Part shown: positions 1 to 8,077 of the stretch, in pieces
How positions within the stretch are numbered: position 1 is the stretch's first letter
Layout: each line of letters starts with the position of its first letter
Source of the DNA: Clostridium hydrogenum
Lineage (GTDB): Bacteria > Bacillota > Clostridia > Clostridiales > Clostridiaceae
Assembly: GCF_021432385.1 (NCBI RefSeq)
Contig: NZ_JAEACT010000003.1
Coordinates: 186,001-250,000, forward strand
Direction of reading: 5' to 3'
DNA: 64,000 bases
The notes under the pieces: model-generated
What the model saw: only the letters and a program-made list of their open reading frames with translations
Told to the model about the DNA's origin: nothing
Database searches by the model: none
Program-made: the position numbers and the translations under genes

Positions 1-122
1 ATTTGCCGCTTAGTTTTATTAATTTTATTTAGGATTTTGAACTACTATTCACTAACATCATTTTTCTACACCTGCCAAAGGTTCTTTGATTTTGCACTAC
101 ACTTTGCTTCTCATTATTTATT
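1..122. repeat. Family B palindrome, right arm, cut by window edge
   Basis: The right half of a family B element: an AT-rich arm (TTTATTAATTTTATTTAGG), a CATCATTTTT block and a terminal TTTTGCACTACAC block. These match the right arms near 22640-22735 and 62600-62712. The left arm lies outside the window. The element ends just downstream of the DUF1934 gene. Confidence 0.7.
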
Positions 123-137
123 AATTACTCTGTCTAA

Positions 138-560
138 TTAGTTTTCTAGTACTTTAATTTCAATATTTAATTCTGTAGTTTGTCGTGCTTGTTTGGATAT
201 ATTAAGGTCATATTTAATATAAACTTTACCGCCCTTATCATTAACATTTATATCTATAACTTTAGTATCTATTTCTAATTCAAAAGTACCGTATGGTGTA
301 TTGTACATAGAAAATGTCTTTTTGCCTTTTTTAAATTCCATTTTAGTACTTGTCGTACCCATTCTTACAATACAAAATTCTTCTGATTTAATTTTTAATG
401 TTGTAGTAGTACCTTCCATTCCAGATATTTTAGTTTCTTTGTACATTGCATAATAGCAATTATTTTTTTCAAAAAATTCTCCAGGTGTTGTTACAGATAT
501 AGGTTCTTCATTATTTTCATTTTCATTACTAAAAACACTTATAATTGCTTTCTTTGACAT
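138..560 (-). CDS. DUF1934 (YwiB-like) beta-barrel protein
   Basis: A 140-residue protein of the DUF1934/YwiB type, a small lipocalin-like beta barrel common in Bacillota. No catalytic residue is evident and the function of the family is not established. The start is supported by an AGGAGA site nine bases upstream of the ATG. It begins 12 bases after the ddl stop on the same strand, so the two are probably co-transcribed. The C-terminus is acidic, lysine-rich and unremarkable. The length is normal for the family. The identification rests on the pattern of alternating beta strands and a recognisable family sequence (YYAMYKETKISGMEGT near residue 37), so the family call is good and the role is unknown. 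Confidence 0.8.
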   Translation of the reverse strand: MSKKAIISVFSNENENNEEPISVTTPGEFFEKNNCYYAMYKETKISGMEGTTTTLKIKSEEFCIVRMGTTSTKMEFKKGKKTFSMYNTPYGTFELEIDTKVIDINVNDKGGKVYIKYDLNISKQARQTTELNIEIKVLEN

Positions 561-572
561 AATTGCATTCTC

Positions 573-1604
573 CTAAGCATTATTTCTTTCAATAGCAAAG
601 TCAATCAATTCGTCTATTAATTTAGTATATCCTTTATTTGATGCTTCCCATAACTTAGGATACATACTTATTTTTGTAAATCCAGGAATTGTATTTACTT
701 CATTAAGATAGATGTCCAAACTATCCTTATCAACAAGAAAATCTACTCTTGCCATTCCTGCACAATCAAGTGCACTGTAAACTTTTATTGCCGTATTTCT
801 AACTTCTTCAAGCTTCTCTTGTGTAAGATCTGCTGGTATTAAAAGTTTTGAAGCTGCATTTTCATATTTGGCTTCATAATCATAAAATTCTTTTGCTGGA
901 ACTATTTCACCTGGCACTGCTGCTTTAGGTAAATCATTTCCCAAAACTGCTACTTCTACTTCTCTAGCATTAATTGATTTCTCTACAAGTACTTTTCTAT
1001 CATATTTTAGTGCTTCCGCTAATCCTTCTACTAGTTCCTTCCTATCATGGGCCTTTGTTATTCCCACAGATGATCCACTATTTGAAGGTTTAATAAACAC
1101 TGCATACCCTAATTTTTCTTCAATAGTCTTTATTATTTCTTCTTGATTATTTTTATATTCACCAAGATTTACAACAACATAATCAGCTTGTTTAATGTTA
1201 AAGCATTGAAGTACATATTTTGTATAAACCTTGTCCATACATACTGATGACGATAATACTCCAGGTCCTACACAAGGTATTCCAATAATCTTACACATAC
1301 CTTGAATTGTCCCATCCTCTCCATAAAGTCCATGAAGCACAGGAAATACTACATCAACTTCTTTATTAAATAAAACATCTTGACCTTTTGGATTTTTGTA
1401 AAACTCATCTTTTTCCCATTCACCATTTTCTATTTTATCTATACTTCCTTTATATTCAAACCATTCTCCACTTTTGGTTATTCCAATCGGATATAAATCA
1501 TATTTAGCTGTATCTATATTTCTTAAAACAGATGCTGCTGACACCCTTGAAACTTCATGTTCTGTTGATTGTCCTCCAAATAGTATAGCTATCCTTTTTT
1601 TCAT
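573..1604 (-). CDS. ddl: D-alanine--D-alanine ligase
   Basis: This cytoplasmic ATP-grasp ligase joins two D-alanines for the peptidoglycan stem peptide. The 343 residues are full length for the family. Visible landmarks are the N-terminal FGGQSTEHEVS motif (about residues 9-19), HGLYGEDGTIQG (91-102), the ATP-grasp segment FIKPSNSGSSVG (about 170-181), and the C-terminal RVDF...LNEVNTIPGFT metal and substrate site (about 286-310). An AGGAGAG ribosome binding site precedes the ATG. It is followed 12 bases later by the DUF1934 gene. Serine-valine in SGSSVG is typical of ordinary D-Ala-D-Ala ligases; nothing points to a D-Ala-D-Lac resistance enzyme. Confidence 0.96.
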   Translation of the reverse strand: MKKRIAILFGGQSTEHEVSRVSAASVLRNIDTAKYDLYPIGITKSGEWFEYKGSIDKIENGEWEKDEFYKNPKGQDVLFNKEVDVVFPVLHGLYGEDGTIQGMCKIIGIPCVGPGVLSSSVCMDKVYTKYVLQCFNIKQADYVVVNLGEYKNNQEEIIKTIEEKLGYAVFIKPSNSGSSVGITKAHDRKELVEGLAEALKYDRKVLVEKSINAREVEVAVLGNDLPKAAVPGEIVPAKEFYDYEAKYENAASKLLIPADLTQEKLEEVRNTAIKVYSALDCAGMARVDFLVDKDSLDIYLNEVNTIPGFTKISMYPKLWEASNKGYTKLIDELIDFAIERNNA

Positions 1605-1983
1605 GCTTATTTATCTCTCCTTTAAAATTTTCTTATATGTAATAGTTTAGTTACTTATTCAGATTTTATCAACTATTATTTGAAAAAACTTAGAAATATG
1701 AAGCATTATTCAGAGTACGGAGTACAGAGTACAAAGTACAGTGAAGGATGATTTTCCGTAGCAAAGCTACAGAAAATCTTAAAACTTATTTTTTGATTGC
1801 TTAGGCAATCGTAGTATCAATGTTATTCAGCGAAGCTGACAACATATAAGTTTAAGATTTACCTGACACAAGGAAAGGTAAATCATCCTTAACTGTACTC
1901 TGTACTTTGTACTCTGAATAAAGGTTCGAAACAATTTTACATTGCATATAAACTATTACTAATATCCTTATTTCCCTCACTAC
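1605..1983. repeat. Intergenic gap with family A palindrome (copy 1, about 1709-1918)
   Basis: No gene is seen. About 210 bp form an imperfect palindrome. The arms are runs of AGAGTACAGAGTACAAAGTAC followed by GTGAAGGATGATTTTC. Nested inside are smaller hairpins: GATTGCTTAGGCAATC, a TTCAGCGAAGCTGAC stem and ACCTGACACAAGGAAAGGT. Four further copies occur at 50053, 51785, 53355 and 57811. The right end is followed by GGTTCG, as in other copies. Confidence 0.85.
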
Positions 1984-3351
1984 CTAAATGCTTAGCTTAC
2001 CATTTGGCGTATTTCTGATTTGCAGAATTCTTGTTTCATAACCTGTTTGAGAATCTATATATACTACAAAATCATCGCCTTTATAATTTCCAGTAAACTC
2101 ATAGCATAAAACTTCCTTATTAGTTTCAGTTGGAACTATTGCCATTCTTGTACTTGTTATATTGAGCCTTTTACCAACTCGTTCTCTGGCTTTTGCAGCT
2201 GTAACTTTTGGTGTAGGTATTACTCTATTTGGATTATGAGACTTTAAATACTTCTCAGCTTCCATACCTACTACACTACCATCATCCATTGATACTTTTA
2301 ATTTTATCATATCTGGATATATAAGCATATTATTGTTATTGTATACATAACTTATAACTGCCACATTATCATAATTCAACTCATAAGTTGGATACATATT
2401 TTTATATCCCATTTTATTCAAATACTTATTTCCTATTTGAGCCGCAGTATTTGTATCCATTGTTGGTTTGCTAGCTTTTCTGTTATCCAAAATATATAGC
2501 ACATCACCGCCATTTTGTGTTATTTCACAACTTACCATAGAAACATTTTTATCTCTATTCTTCATTTGAACATTAAACATGTATGTAGGTATAGTAGTTT
2601 TTCCTTCCCCATTTTTCACTATTTTACTTATTCTATTTGAACCTATTGCATCAATAACTACCTTTTCTGCTTGTGCCTCTGTAACCTTTTTCTGTGAAAG
2701 TATTCTTGGTTTAATATTCATATTATTATCTGAAAAAGGTCCATCATATACTAGCGAAGGGTATTGTGCTACCTGTTTCTGTATTCCACTAAATTCATTA
2801 GAAATATTTGATGGACTATTTGAAGCTAATACGCCACTAACCTTTTTTCTAATTTCTCCCCATTTAACTTTTCCGTTATTTATATTATTTTGGACTGTTT
2901 TTAATTGATTTTCAAGATTAACTGCTTCTGATTTTAACTTTTCTATTTGAGCAACATCACTATCAGTCAATGTTTCTCCCTTAGAAATTTTATTTTGTAG
3001 AACATAAGAAAAATCGCCAAGTTGCGATAAGAACTTACTTGTACCTGCAAGTTGTTCTTGAGCGACTGGAAGAGAATTAAGTTTATCATTGGCTATTGTT
3101 GAATATCTAAATATTTCGTCAAATACAACTATATCCTGTTCCTTTGATCCAAGTATAGGTGCTTTAGATAAATTGCTTCCAATATTTTCTACAGCGGTTA
3201 TAAGTTGATACATATTTTTGCTATATTCGGATTGGAGATAATTTCTATAGTCCATTCTCTCCAAAGTCATTAATATTGCAAATGTTGTAGTAAAAACAAC
3301 TATAAGTGATACCGCTGCAGTATATGTAATTCTTTTTGTGCTGTCCTTCAT
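1984..3351 (-). CDS. ypeB: Spore germination protein YpeB
   Basis: YpeB is a spore membrane protein needed for assembly and stability of the cortex-lytic enzyme SleB. An N-terminal membrane anchor (about residues 8-30) is followed by a coiled-coil rich region, then by repeated PepSY-like beta domains (about 220-450) typical of the family. I place the start at the ATG of MKDSTKR, because GGGAG lies ten bases upstream and the protein then begins directly with its anchor; the longer reading would add 20 residues without a ribosome binding site. The length (455 aa) fits. sleB, usually its neighbour, is not present in this window. Expression would be expected in the forespore, but I did not find a convincing promoter. 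Confidence 0.93.
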   Translation of the reverse strand: MKDSTKRITYTAAVSLIVVFTTTFAILMTLERMDYRNYLQSEYSKNMYQLITAVENIGSNLSKAPILGSKEQDIVVFDEIFRYSTIANDKLNSLPVAQEQLAGTSKFLSQLGDFSYVLQNKISKGETLTDSDVAQIEKLKSEAVNLENQLKTVQNNINNGKVKWGEIRKKVSGVLASNSPSNISNEFSGIQKQVAQYPSLVYDGPFSDNNMNIKPRILSQKKVTEAQAEKVVIDAIGSNRISKIVKNGEGKTTIPTYMFNVQMKNRDKNVSMVSCEITQNGGDVLYILDNRKASKPTMDTNTAAQIGNKYLNKMGYKNMYPTYELNYDNVAVISYVYNNNNMLIYPDMIKLKVSMDDGSVVGMEAEKYLKSHNPNRVIPTPKVTAAKARERVGKRLNITSTRMAIVPTETNKEVLCYEFTGNYKGDDFVVYIDSQTGYETRILQIRNTPNGKLSI

Positions 3352-3515
3352 AAAAAATTCACTCCCATATTTTTTAGTTATTAACTCAACTTTTATAGTT
3401 ATAGTTTTCATTTTTTATTGAAATAATATACCCATATAATTAATTTAAAATAAATAATTTCAAAAAGTGTTTATAATTTATGTCATATTATATATAATTA
3501 AAGTACAGCAACATT

Positions 3516-3622
3516 TGTAAAGATAAATATTATTTGCTAATCTTCGTTACAAATTACCTTAATAAGCTTTATATAGTATCGCTTCTACGTACTTCTACCG
3601 AAGCTAAAAATATTTATCTTAA
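3516..3622. repeat. Palindrome in the leader of the glucosyltransferase gene
   Basis: AAGATAAATATT at about 3519 pairs with AATATTTATCTT at about 3608. Inner arms (GCTAATCTTCG against CGAAGCTAA) extend the hairpin over about 100 bases, ending some 30 bases before the start codon. It could be a small repeat resembling family C or a leader structure; I cannot tell which. Confidence 0.5.
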
Positions 3623-3650
3623 GACTAATAATTAAAGGGTGAATTTTATT

Positions 3651-4802
3651 ATGAAAGTATTAATTCTTTCTGTATCTGCCGGCGGTGGTCACAGCCACGC
3701 TGCATTTGCTTTAAAAAATTATATAATGCAGTACGAACCGCATTCTGAAGTTAATATATTGGATACAATTAAATATATAAATCCATTTTTGGATAAAGTA
3801 ATCATCGGAAGCTATTTAAAAACAATAAAAGTTTCTCCATCACTATTTGGTAAATTATATAAGTTTACTGAAAAAGATGACAATCTAGCTTCGCTAAGTA
3901 ATAAATTAAATGAATTTATGGCTTACAAATTACTTCCACGAATTCAAGATTTAAATCCCGAAGTAATTGTATGCACACATCCTTTTCCTATGGAGATGGT
4001 TTCAATATTAAAAACAAAAAAAGATATTGACATTCCAATGGTCTGTATGCTTACAGATTATGCACCACACAGCTTTTGGATACGCCCAAAAGTTGATTCA
4101 TATGTAGTTTCAAATTCAGATATGATAGAAGAAATGGTAGAGCGTGGTGTAAATAGAGATTGCATTCATGATGTAGGTATACCTATAGATCCTAATTTCA
4201 CAAAAAAATTTGATCGCAATGAAACACTTAAGCACTTAAACTTAGATCCAAACAAAAAAACATTAATGATAATGGGCGGAAGTTTAGGTATGGGAAAAAT
4301 AGCTAGTATCTATGGACAGCTTTCAACTTCAAATATAGATATACAATTAATAGTTATTGCCGGAAACAATAAAAAATTATATTCTAAACTAATAGAATTG
4401 CAAGCATCCGCTAAAGTAGAAACACGAATACTTGGATACACAAAAAATGTAAATAAATACATGCAGGCCTGTGATTTACTTCTTACCAAACCAGGTGGTC
4501 TAACAATAACAGAAGCATTATTTTGCCATACACCGCTTGCATTATTCAGCCCAATACCTGGTCAAGAAGAAAAAAATGAAGGATTTCTATTAAAACATAA
4601 TCTTGCAGTAAGCTTAAATGATGGTTCAAATTGCACTGAAATAATAAGTAATTTAATAGAATACCCTTCTACACTTGAATCGATGAAAAATAATTGTGAA
4701 AAATTTTCCAAACCCTCTTGTGGAAAAGATATTTGTAATTTACTCTCATCATTAATAAAAAAAAATGAATCGGAGGTAAAAAGTGCAGATTTCAAACTCT
4801 AA
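3651..4802 (+). CDS. MGDG synthase/UgtP-type diacylglycerol glucosyltransferase
   Basis: A GT28-family (GT-B fold) enzyme of the MGDG synthase/UgtP group, which transfers sugar from a nucleotide donor to diacylglycerol at the inner membrane face to make glycolipid. The N-terminus LILSVSAGGGHSHAA is the lipid-acceptor signature. The C-terminal half has LMIMGGSLGMGK (about residues 203-214) and the donor-site segment KPGGLTITEAL (about 281-291). Start chosen at the ATG of MKVLILS, ten bases after GGGTG; the upstream GTG overlaps that site. The 383-aa length is normal. The last bases overlap the convergent spoIIR stop by 4 bp. Confidence 0.88.
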   Translation: MKVLILSVSAGGGHSHAAFALKNYIMQYEPHSEVNILDTIKYINPFLDKVIIGSYLKTIKVSPSLFGKLYKFTEKDDNLASLSNKLNEFMAYKLLPRIQDLNPEVIVCTHPFPMEMVSILKTKKDIDIPMVCMLTDYAPHSFWIRPKVDSYVVSNSDMIEEMVERGVNRDCIHDVGIPIDPNFTKKFDRNETLKHLNLDPNKKTLMIMGGSLGMGKIASIYGQLSTSNIDIQLIVIAGNNKKLYSKLIELQASAKVETRILGYTKNVNKYMQACDLLLTKPGGLTITEALFCHTPLALFSPIPGQEEKNEGFLLKHNLAVSLNDGSNCTEIISNLIEYPSTLESMKNNCEKFSKPSCGKDICNLLSSLIKKNESEVKSADFKL

Positions 4803-5470
4803 CGAAATTCTGCGCTTATTTTTTTCGCAAGGTTTTCTATTTCATCAACTAGTTTAAATCTTACTTTAATATTATTTTCTTTTTTTGCATTATCAACAAC
4901 TTTAAACTCGTCCTTTGTAAGTACACTTTTCATTTCATCTCTTGTCTTTTCCTCTTCAATTTCGCCCTTTGTAATATCAGTAAAACATAAGGGTGGAAAC
5001 ATTACACACCACCAATTGTGCCCAGCAGCTTTGCCTATAAGTATCCTATATGCAGTATATTCGCCTTGCGGTAGAACAATATCACCATAGCTTTTTACAG
5101 GGAAATTAACTTCTGAAAACTCTGTTCTAACTCCATAATAATACTTATTAGCTTTAATCACCTTATTAGCTATATTGATTATATTACTATTATTCTTTAA
5201 CAAAATATTTCTTGCTTCAGTTATATTTTTACAGCTTTTAAGTTTTGGCGCCATATATTCTATAACTTTATCTTTAACTTTTAACTTAAGTGCCTGATCC
5301 TCATCAGAGTCACTATTGGCAAGAATATGAAATCTTATTATTTTTTTAGCTATATCCTTTTGAACATCACTAGACTCTGCACTTCCTTTTGCTTGAGTTC
5401 TTATACACCTATCGCCTATTACTCCCCCCATTAATATTATAATTAAACAGATACACATTATTTTTTTCAT
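4799..5470 (-). CDS. spoIIR: Stage II sporulation protein R
   Basis: SpoIIR is the forespore-secreted signal that triggers SpoIIGA to process pro-sigma-E in the mother cell. An N-terminal signal/anchor (KKIMCICLIIILMGGVIG) is followed by the conserved IRFHILANSDSDEDQALKLKVKD segment (read in two parts, about residues 46-69) and YYGVRTEFSEVNFP, NWWCVMFPPLC and VRFKLVDE blocks, all diagnostic of SpoIIR. The start is ambiguous: GAGAGG is followed by TTG ATG ATT AAA ATG. I take the last ATG; the alternatives add at most four residues. It converges on, and overlaps by four bases, the glucosyltransferase gene. Confidence 0.94.
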   Translation of the reverse strand: MKKIMCICLIIILMGGVIGDRCIRTQAKGSAESSDVQKDIAKKIIRFHILANSDSDEDQALKLKVKDKVIEYMAPKLKSCKNITEARNILLKNNSNIINIANKVIKANKYYYGVRTEFSEVNFPVKSYGDIVLPQGEYTAYRILIGKAAGHNWWCVMFPPLCFTDITKGEIEEEKTRDEMKSVLTKDEFKVVDNAKKENNIKVRFKLVDEIENLAKKISAEFR

Positions 5471-5602
5471 TTTAATCATCAACCTCTCGTATAAATTAAA
5501 AGAACCACAATATAAACTTATTTTTGCTTGTCCATTAAATTATTATCGTTACTTTATATTGTTATTTATTTCCAATAATATTTTTTTTAATCACCTAATA
5601 AA

Positions 5603-5698
5603 GATAAAACACCTTGAAACTTAAAATTTATTTGTATTAAAATGCCGGCTTCTAAGCATTATGATGCACATGAATTTTAATAGTTGAACTGGTTTATC
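5603..5698. repeat. Family C palindrome, copy 1 (in gap 5471-5816)
   Basis: A GATAAA...TTTATC-ended palindrome of about 96 bp with core AAAATGCCGGCTTCTAAGCATT. A close relative lies at 48812-48907 and a rearranged one at 54626-54757. The rest of this 346-base gap is AT-rich spacer in which I see only a possible promoter for the LysM gene. Confidence 0.75.
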
Positions 5699-5816
5699 TA
5701 TATTTATTTTTTATATTTTTTTATTTTGGCAATAATAACTAATATAAAGCAGAGTATAGTTCATGATGATTTTTCTCCGCTAATCTTTACTCTTAATAAG
5801 TGCGGGAGTGTTTTAA

Positions 5817-6233
5817 ATGAAAAAAAACTTCTTTATAAACACATTTAATTCAATCACTAACAACAAAACTTCTGACGAGAAGAACACAATATTAGTTTCA
5901 ATACTTGCAACTTCATTGTTGGAACTAGGAATAATATGCCAAATTATACAAAGCAAAAAAATAACTTTATCATATGTAATATTATTCATTCTTGTACTTG
6001 TCTTTTCGACATCACTTAATTTATCATTAAAACTTTATGAATTTATTTTATTAAAAAGGGTGGAATTTATTTTATACATAGTTAAGGACGGCGACACTCT
6101 ATTTTCGCTTGCCGAAAAATATCTCCCAGAGTGTAATCCTTGGAAAACTGTAGAATTAATAAAAGAAAGAAATGCAATTAGTTCACAAATTTATTCAGGT
6201 GAAAAATTATTTATCCCAACAAAAAAATTGTAG
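5817..6233 (+). CDS. Membrane protein with C-terminal LysM domain
   Basis: A 138-residue protein. Residues about 26-75 are hydrophobic and probably form two membrane segments. Residues about 90-136 are a LysM fold beginning YIVKDGDTLFSLAEKYL and ending GEKLFIPTKK, which would bind peptidoglycan or chitin-like glycans. This is a small membrane-tethered cell-wall protein; I know of no assigned function for it. A GGGAG site precedes the ATG. It is followed by a structured intergenic element and the convergent ispE gene. Confidence 0.75.
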   Translation: MKKNFFINTFNSITNNKTSDEKNTILVSILATSLLELGIICQIIQSKKITLSYVILFILVLVFSTSLNLSLKLYEFILLKRVEFILYIVKDGDTLFSLAEKYLPECNPWKTVELIKERNAISSQIYSGEKLFIPTKKL

Positions 6234-6262
6234 AAGAAACTAATTCCTCTACAATTAAAATT

Positions 6263-6421
6263 AGGCATCTAAAAAAAAACAGCAAGTCCAAATTGAGAGA
6301 TAGTTTTGTGTAGTACAAGGAACTGTAACACGTTAATACTGGTTGTCTTAACGTGTTATAGTGACGAAGTATTACGCAAAAATAGCTGAAAGTTGGACTT
6401 GTTACTTTCTTTAAGATGCCT
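6263..6421 (+). ncRNA. Candidate multi-stem structured RNA / elaborate terminator
   Basis: Four nested stems are visible. AGGCATCT (6263) pairs with AGATGCCT (end 6421). CAAGTCCAA (6283-6291) pairs with TTGGACTTG (6393-6401). GTGTAGTAC (6308-6316) pairs with GTATTACGC (6369-6377). TAACACGTTAA (6326-6336) pairs with TTAACGTGTTA (6348-6358). Between them lie purine-rich internal loops. The third stem contains two G-U pairs if transcribed from the plus strand but A-C mismatches on the minus strand. A nine-T run follows the second stem on the minus strand, so it may also terminate ispE. I do not recognise it as a known class. Confidence 0.45.
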
Positions 6422-7263
6422 TATATTGTTCTTGTTATAAATGTTTGAGAATAATCCTCTTTCATTTTTTCAAAACATTTTTGTGCACTTAAACTATCTT
6501 CAAAAAAAGCAAATATAGAAGGTCCGCTTCCACTCATCATAGTTCCAATGGCTCCAAATTTAATCATATTTCCCTTTACTTTTTCAAGCATAGGATTATT
6601 TTTTATCGTTACAGCTTCAAGAACATTACCCATATTTTCACATATAAATTTAATATTATCTTTTTCAATGGCGAGTATAAGCTCATCAGTATTTGGGTGT
6701 AGTTCATTGTTACAACTATCATATTCTTTATATACTTGTTTAGTTGAAACACCAAAATTAGGCTTAACAAGCACAATTATTTTATTTTTAAAGGCTTTTA
6801 ACGGCTTTATTCTTTCACCTATTCCTTCACACAAAGCAGTTCCCCCATTTATTAAAAAAGGTACATCTGCTCCAACCTTAAGCGCCAAATTTTCAAGCTC
6901 TTCGTCACTTATAGTAGGTTTAAATATTGCCCTCATTCCTTTTAGTACAGCTGCACCATCTGAACTTCCGCCTCCAAGTCCAGCCGCTGTTGGTATATTC
7001 TTTTTTATTTCTATGCTAACGCCCTTATTTATTTTATATGTATCAATAAAAAGTTTAGCTGCTTTATAAGCTATATTTCTACTATCCGTTGGTATATATT
7101 TTTTATCACATTTTAATTCTATTCCATTTTCTATCTTATTTAAATCAATAACGTCATACAAATCTATACTTTGCATTATCATTCTAAGCAAATGGTACCC
7201 ATCATCTCTTGTTCCTACAATGTCTAATGAAATATTTATTTTAGCATATGCTTTTAACTTCAT
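6421..7263 (-). CDS. ispE: 4-diphosphocytidyl-2-C-methyl-D-erythritol kinase
   Basis: IspE phosphorylates CDP-methylerythritol in the non-mevalonate isoprenoid pathway. It is a GHMP kinase: the N-terminus has AKINISLDI, the ATP-binding loop is PTAAGLGGGSSDGAAVL (about residues 93-109), and GTMMSGSGPSIFAFF lies near the C-terminus (about 252). The start is the ATG of MKLKAYAK, preceded by GGAGGAAG; an in-frame extension of 11 residues upstream has no such site. The length (280 aa) is typical. The stop codon abuts the structured element at 6263-6421. Confidence 0.96.
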   Translation of the reverse strand: MKLKAYAKINISLDIVGTRDDGYHLLRMIMQSIDLYDVIDLNKIENGIELKCDKKYIPTDSRNIAYKAAKLFIDTYKINKGVSIEIKKNIPTAAGLGGGSSDGAAVLKGMRAIFKPTISDEELENLALKVGADVPFLINGGTALCEGIGERIKPLKAFKNKIIVLVKPNFGVSTKQVYKEYDSCNNELHPNTDELILAIEKDNIKFICENMGNVLEAVTIKNNPMLEKVKGNMIKFGAIGTMMSGSGPSIFAFFEDSLSAQKCFEKMKEDYSQTFITRTI

Positions 7264-7338
7264 TTTTCTTCCTCCAATACTGCATTTGTATATCAATTCA
7301 TTATATCATTTTACATTGCATCATGCATCACAGTATTT

Positions 7339-8073
7339 AAACATTGCGAACAAAGGTGTAGTGCAAAACCAAATAACAAGGTACAGGTACATTAAAAATA
7401 ATGTGGTCTACGAGTATCTCGAAATCTTAAATAAAATTAATAAACCTAAGTGGCAAATTTTCCGAAAGCTTAAGAACTTTCAATAACTTTATGATTAGTT
7501 TTAGATTATATTCTGAATGCCACATTAGAAATTAATATACATGGGTTCAATAATCTTAATGGGCAAAGCCCAAACCCAACTTAGGTGCATTCCCTAACAT
7601 CATTTCTTTTCTACACCTACTAAAGGTTCTTTGATTAATCCACTACATCTTTATTTCACAATATATAATTATTTTTTAAGAAATTAACACTGTAATTTTA
7701 ATTATTTCAGTAATAATTATTGTTTCTGTACTACACCAAAATTCCGTAGGGACACTGATATTTTCAATTAATTCATTTTTTGAAATGGAACATTAGAAAT
7801 TAGTTATAAATGGTCAAGAATCTTAATGGACTTACGTCCAAGCCTCTGGTATGGGTTCTTTCCTTAAAATCATGTGCATTGCGAAGTAAGTATGTTGCAG
7901 GGTGATTTAAATAAAATTTTATAAATCTTAGGTAAAAAACTTTAAAAGACTTAGAGGTTTCAATTGTCTGAGCTTCTTTTCAGCGAGTTATTGAAACGTC
8001 TTAGGCTTTTAAAGTTTTTTGCCTTAGATTTATTAATTTTATTTAATATCCTGCAATATACTTACTTCGCATT
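7339..8073. repeat. Gap 7264-8077 filled by family B palindromes
   Basis: No credible gene. Bases 7339-7485 are a family B left half (CATTGCGAACAAAGGTGTAG terminus, then CTTAAATAAAATTAATAAACC, ending near CTTTCAATAAC), nearly identical to 62001-62150. A degraded right arm with CACCTACTAAAGG and GTGCATTCCC blocks lies at about 7580-7660. A separate, complete element spans 7877-8073, with inverted termini CATTGCGAAGTAAGTAT and ATACTTACTTCGCATT and the conserved central stem-loop. The last copy ends five bases from the sipL stop. Confidence 0.8.
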
Positions 8074-8077
8074 AATT

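Noticed and set aside
1709-1918. CRISPR array
   Set aside because: The short AGAGTACA repeats are arms of a single palindrome without regular spacers, and no cas genes are present.
7220-7486. 88-aa plus-strand reading frame upstream of ispE
   Set aside because: It overlaps ispE in antisense and then runs through a family B repeat whose near-identical copy at 62001 is noncoding.
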